A stretch of 64,000 nt of DNA from Mesorhizobium sp. 131-2-1 (lineage in GTDB: Bacteria > Pseudomonadota > Alphaproteobacteria > Rhizobiales > Rhizobiaceae): positions 5,952,501 through 6,016,500 of the forward strand of contig NZ_AP023247.1 in NCBI RefSeq assembly GCF_016756535.1, read 5' to 3'. A program made the translations under genes and the position numbers. Below, one piece after another: positions 61,065 to 64,000 of the stretch. The first letter of the stretch is position 1. Each line of letters starts with the position of its first letter. The notes beneath the pieces were generated by a model. That model saw only the letters and a program-made list of their open reading frames with translations. It was not told where the DNA came from and ran no database searches.

Positions 61065-62498
61065 ATGCCGCCTGAAAAAAAGGAAGTCCGTCCGTCTAGC
61101 CGCGGAGGACGTACCCGCACGCCTGCCTTCTTGAAGAACCAACGCGGCGTGAAGAACTGGAAGGAGGCCAGCGCCTGGCTGGAATGGCGCGGCATCGAGG
61201 ACATCGAATGCATCACGCCCGACCAGGCCGGCGTTGCCCGCGGCAAGATGATGCCGTCGAAAAAGTTCACCTCCAACACCTCGCTGGCGCTGCCCTCGGC
61301 GGTGTTCATGACGACGATTTCCGGCGGCTATCCGGAGGACGGCAACGGCTTCCACTATCCGGAGGATGACGGCGACCTCAAACTTCTGCCGGACCTGTCG
61401 ACACTGACCGTGGTGCCATGGGAAGAGGATCCGACGGCGGCGGTGATCTGCGATCTCGTCCACCAGGACGGCCGCTCGGTCGAGTTCACGCCGCGCAACG
61501 TTTTGAAGCGCGTGCTCGCGGCCTACGCCGATCGCGGGCTGAGGCCAGTTGTTGCGCCCGAGATCGAGTTCTACCTGGTGCGCAAGAACCCCGACCCGGA
61601 CTATCCGCTGACGCCGCCGGTCGGCCGCTCGGGGCGGCCGATCGGCGGCGGCGCCGGCTATTCGATCGCCGGCGTCAACGAGTTCGACGAGCTGATCGAC
61701 GACATCTACCATTTCTCCGAGCGGCAGGGCCTGGAGATCGACACGCTGATCCACGAGGAAGGCGCCGGCCAGCTCGAGATCAACCTGCGCCACGGCGATC
61801 CGATCGAGCTCGCCGACCAGGTGTTCATGTTCAAGCGCACCATCCGCGAGGCGGCGCTGAAGCATGAGATCTATGCCACCTTCATGGCCAAGCCGATCCA
61901 GGGCCAGCCCGGCTCGGCCATGCACATCCACCAGTCGATCATCAACAAGAAGACCGGCAGGAACATCTTTTCGGCCGAGGACGGCTCGGAAACGGACGAG
62001 TTCTTCCACTTCATCGGCGGCATGCAGAAGCATGTGCCGAACGCGCTGGTGATGTTCGCGCCCTATGTCAATTCCTACCGCCGGCTGACGCAGGCGGCCT
62101 CGGCGCCGGTCAACAACAAATGGGGCTACGACAACCGCACCACGGCCTTCCGCGTGCCGCGCTCGGACCCGGCGGCGCGGCGCGTCGAAAACCGCATCCC
62201 TTCCTCCGATGCCAATCCCTATCTGGCGCTGGCGGCGTCGCTCGCCTGCGGGCTGATCGGCATGATCAACAAGGTCAAGGCCGAGCCGCCGGTGCTCACC
62301 ACGGCCAATGAGGACGAGATCGACCTGCCGCGCGGGCTGCTCGAAGCCGTCGACCTGTTCGAAGGCGACGAGGAACTCGGCGCGATCCTTGGCAAGTCGT
62401 TCACCGCGACCTACGCGGCGATCAAGCGGGCAGAATTCGAGACCTTCATGGAAGTGATCAGCCCGTGGGAGCGGGAGTATCTGCTGCTGAATGTGTGA
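61065..62498 (+). CDS. puuA: Glutamine synthetase-family protein, gamma-glutamylputrescine synthetase-like
   Basis: 477 residues from ATG 61065; a TTG three bases earlier is the only other nearby start. The glutamine synthetase catalytic domain has PEIEFYLVRKNPD, EEGAGQLEINLRHGDP, GQPGSAMHIHQSI (His/Glu metal ligands), NSYRRLTQAASAPVNNKWGYDN and RVENRIPSSDANPYLALAA. The length and the missing N-terminal GlnA motifs point to the PuuA group, which links glutamate to putrescine. The puuB-like oxidase 127 bases downstream and the putrescine importer nearby support this. Another gamma-glutamylamine substrate is possible. Confidence 0.85.
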   Translation: MPPEKKEVRPSSRGGRTRTPAFLKNQRGVKNWKEASAWLEWRGIEDIECITPDQAGVARGKMMPSKKFTSNTSLALPSAVFMTTISGGYPEDGNGFHYPEDDGDLKLLPDLSTLTVVPWEEDPTAAVICDLVHQDGRSVEFTPRNVLKRVLAAYADRGLRPVVAPEIEFYLVRKNPDPDYPLTPPVGRSGRPIGGGAGYSIAGVNEFDELIDDIYHFSERQGLEIDTLIHEEGAGQLEINLRHGDPIELADQVFMFKRTIREAALKHEIYATFMAKPIQGQPGSAMHIHQSIINKKTGRNIFSAEDGSETDEFFHFIGGMQKHVPNALVMFAPYVNSYRRLTQAASAPVNNKWGYDNRTTAFRVPRSDPAARRVENRIPSSDANPYLALAASLACGLIGMINKVKAEPPVLTTANEDEIDLPRGLLEAVDLFEGDEELGAILGKSFTATYAAIKRAEFETFMEVISPWEREYLLLNV

Positions 62499-62515
62499 GC
62501 GGCGGCTTCGCCCGC

Positions 62516-62615
62516 GTGAATGGTGAATAGTGAATGGTGAGTAGTGAGTAGTTTCATATTGGACGGGTGAACGAAGGCAGCGCTTTCTCACAGCCATTCA
62601 CTATTCACCATTCAC
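62516..62615. repeat. 22-base perfect inverted repeat built from 7-base units, between puuA and puuB
   Basis: Arms at 62516-62537 and 62594-62615 are exact inverse complements, 56 bases apart. The left arm is part of a 7-base tandem series, GTGAATG GTGAATA, then GTGAATG, GTGAGTA, GTGAGTA. It looks like a small dispersed palindromic element and sits 10 bases before the puuB start, so it could hinder or modulate translation. Confidence 0.8.
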
Positions 62616-62625
62616 CGGCGTTCCC

Positions 62626-63912
62626 ATGCTTTACCAATCCCCCATCTCCCCTGGCCGCTCGTGGTACGAAGACACGGCGGGACCCAGACCGGAATACCCA
62701 ACCCTTGATGGCGACAGTACCTGCGACGTCGTCATCGTCGGCGGCGGCTTCACCGGCCTGTCGGCGGCGGTACATCTGGCGAAGGCCGGCAGCAATGTCG
62801 TGCTTATCGAGGCGCACCGGCTTGGCGACGGCGCTTCGGGGCGCAATGGCGGCCAGCTCGGCACCGGTCAGCGCGCCTGGGCCGAGGAACTGGAGGCAGA
62901 ATACGGTCTTTCCCGCGCCAAGGCACTGTTCGACCTGGCAGAGGAGGCCAAGGCGCATCTGCTCGAATTCGCTGCCGTCAACGGGATCGAGATCGACTAC
63001 ATGCCGGGCCAGCTGTCGGTGGCGCACAAGCAGCGCTATGTCGACGACTACAAGGCGCATGCCGAGATCATGGCAAGCCGCTTCGGTTACCCGCACATTT
63101 CCTTCATGGACGCGAAGGAGGCGGCCGAGCGGGTGGGCTCGACGCGCTATTTCGGCGGCACACGCGACACCGGCACCGGCCATATCCACCCGCTGAAGCT
63201 GGTGATCGGCACAGCGAAAGCAGCCGCCGAGGCCGGCGCGCAGCTGTTCGAGCGGACGCCTGCGACCGGCATCGTCTCCAGCGGCGGCAAGGTGCGGGTC
63301 ACGACGCCGAAAGGCACGATCACCGCCGAGAAATGCCTGATCGGCGTCAATGCCTATGGCGGCGCGCTCGAGCCCGTCAGCGCCGCGCACATCATGCCGA
63401 TCGGCTCCTTCATCGGCGCGACGGTGCCGCTCGGCTCGGGCTCCAAAGTGTTACCCGGCGGCGAGTCGGTCGACGACTCCCGCTTCGTCGTGCGCTACTT
63501 CCGCAAGTCGAAAGACGGCCGGCTGCTGTTCGGCGGACGCGAGGTCTACGCCGTCAACGATCCGAAGGACATCCACATCCACATCCGCCGCCAGATCGCG
63601 GAGCTCTATCCGGAGCTGAAGGATGTCGAGATCACGCATGGCTGGGGCGGCTATGTTGGCATCACCGTGCCGCGCAAGCCGTTCGTGCGCGAAGTGATGC
63701 CCAATGTCATCTCCGCCGGCGGCTATTCCGGCCACGGCGTCATGCTGTCGAACTTCTTTGGCAAGCTCTATGCCGAGACGGTGCTGGGCAATCGCGACCG
63801 GCTGAAACTGATCGAGGACCTGAAGGTCCCGCCCTTCCCCGGCGGCCGGCGTTTCCGCGCCCCATTGTTGTTCCTGGCGCTCAGCTGGTTCGCCCTGCGC
63901 GACCGGATATGA
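62626..63912 (+). CDS. puuB: FAD-dependent oxidoreductase, gamma-glutamylputrescine oxidase-like
   Basis: 428 residues. The Rossmann FAD motif is VVIVGGGFTGLSAAVHLAK (about 35-53), followed by the DAO-family GASGRNGGQLGTGQRAW and the C-terminal VEITHGWGGYVGITVPRKP and SAGGYSGHGVMLSNFFGKL. The protein is soluble. PuuB oxidises gamma-glutamylputrescine to the aldehyde. Adjacent puuA-like gene and nearby potFGHI support that reaction. It begins ten bases after an inverted repeat, and no strong Shine-Dalgarno sequence is seen. Confidence 0.87.
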   Translation: MLYQSPISPGRSWYEDTAGPRPEYPTLDGDSTCDVVIVGGGFTGLSAAVHLAKAGSNVVLIEAHRLGDGASGRNGGQLGTGQRAWAEELEAEYGLSRAKALFDLAEEAKAHLLEFAAVNGIEIDYMPGQLSVAHKQRYVDDYKAHAEIMASRFGYPHISFMDAKEAAERVGSTRYFGGTRDTGTGHIHPLKLVIGTAKAAAEAGAQLFERTPATGIVSSGGKVRVTTPKGTITAEKCLIGVNAYGGALEPVSAAHIMPIGSFIGATVPLGSGSKVLPGGESVDDSRFVVRYFRKSKDGRLLFGGREVYAVNDPKDIHIHIRRQIAELYPELKDVEITHGWGGYVGITVPRKPFVREVMPNVISAGGYSGHGVMLSNFFGKLYAETVLGNRDRLKLIEDLKVPPFPGGRRFRAPLLFLALSWFALRDRI

Positions 63913-64000
63913 CGCAAGGGAAGCTCCCGCTGCAGCGAAGATACCGGCTATCCCGCTGATTCCATTCGGCTGTTCGTGCCGCCGCGACATGTTGCAGAAT

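Noticed and set aside
61029..62597. 522-codon open frame antisense to puuA
   Set aside because: Shadow of the glutamine synthetase-family gene; composition is Arg/Asp/Val-rich as expected for an antisense frame.
62516..62615. 7-base tandem repeats considered as a CRISPR array
   Set aside because: Units are far too short and contiguous, without spacers.

Overview
The window looks like a Rhizobiales chromosome, most likely Mesorhizobium. The evidence is the high GC, the phasin and polyhydroxybutyrate genes, an alpha-r14 type small RNA, a PdhS-type kinase, and a conjugation region laid out like the Mesorhizobium symbiosis-island ICEs. It falls into two parts separated by a tRNA-His gene at 39884-39960.

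Positions 1-39.8 kb are one end of an integrative and conjugative element (ICE). Its tyrosine integrase (38391-39752) sits beside the 3' end of the tRNA; the other end lies outside the window to the left. Reading from the left there is: cargo made of an opine or basic amino acid ABC importer and a LysR regulator (1-3340); the full mating-pore operon trbBCDEJKLFGI plus a DUF2274 gene (3404-13014, minus strand); an AbiEi/AbiEii toxin-antitoxin module in the opposite orientation (13311-17499), whose toxin gene is split by a group II intron; copG, the coupling protein traG and the relaxase (17881-22079); an IS66 element with an intact 8-bp target duplication (22253-25219); then a lytic transglycosylase, DUF736, TraF peptidase and DUF2840 gene. 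Next comes a regulatory block that resembles the ICEMlSymR7A excision switch: an RdfS-like excisionase, a two-frame FseA-like gene with a UUU-C slippage site, and a QseM-like small protein. The element's housekeeping genes follow (DUF736, DUF2493, toprim, ParB-like, DUF932), with several decayed genes between them and the integrase.

Positions 40-64 kb read as stable chromosome. An alpha-r14 type sRNA with three hairpins, each exposing the loop ACCTCCTCCC, lies between the tRNA and a phasin gene with a PhaR-like dyad upstream. Then come a 1320-residue PAS histidine kinase, acetoacetyl-CoA synthetase and an AsmA protein. A putrescine importer (potFGHI) and, 8 kb further on, puuA- and puuB-like genes form a putrescine uptake and gamma-glutamylation route. 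Between them lie an EamA transporter, a DUF2167 protein, a fatty-acyl-type regulator divergent from isocitrate lyase (aceA), a response regulator and a HAD hydrolase.

The strongest observations are: (1) the group II intron splits the second Asp codon of the toxin's catalytic D-x-D motif, and removing 14364-16576 restores one 387-codon gene; (2) the FseA-like gene has a +1 frameshift site; (3) the three-hairpin anti-Shine-Dalgarno sRNA; (4) four CAATGTG repeats lie just before the relaxase gene, a candidate oriT or operator; (5) the trb operon is split by a toxin-antitoxin module.
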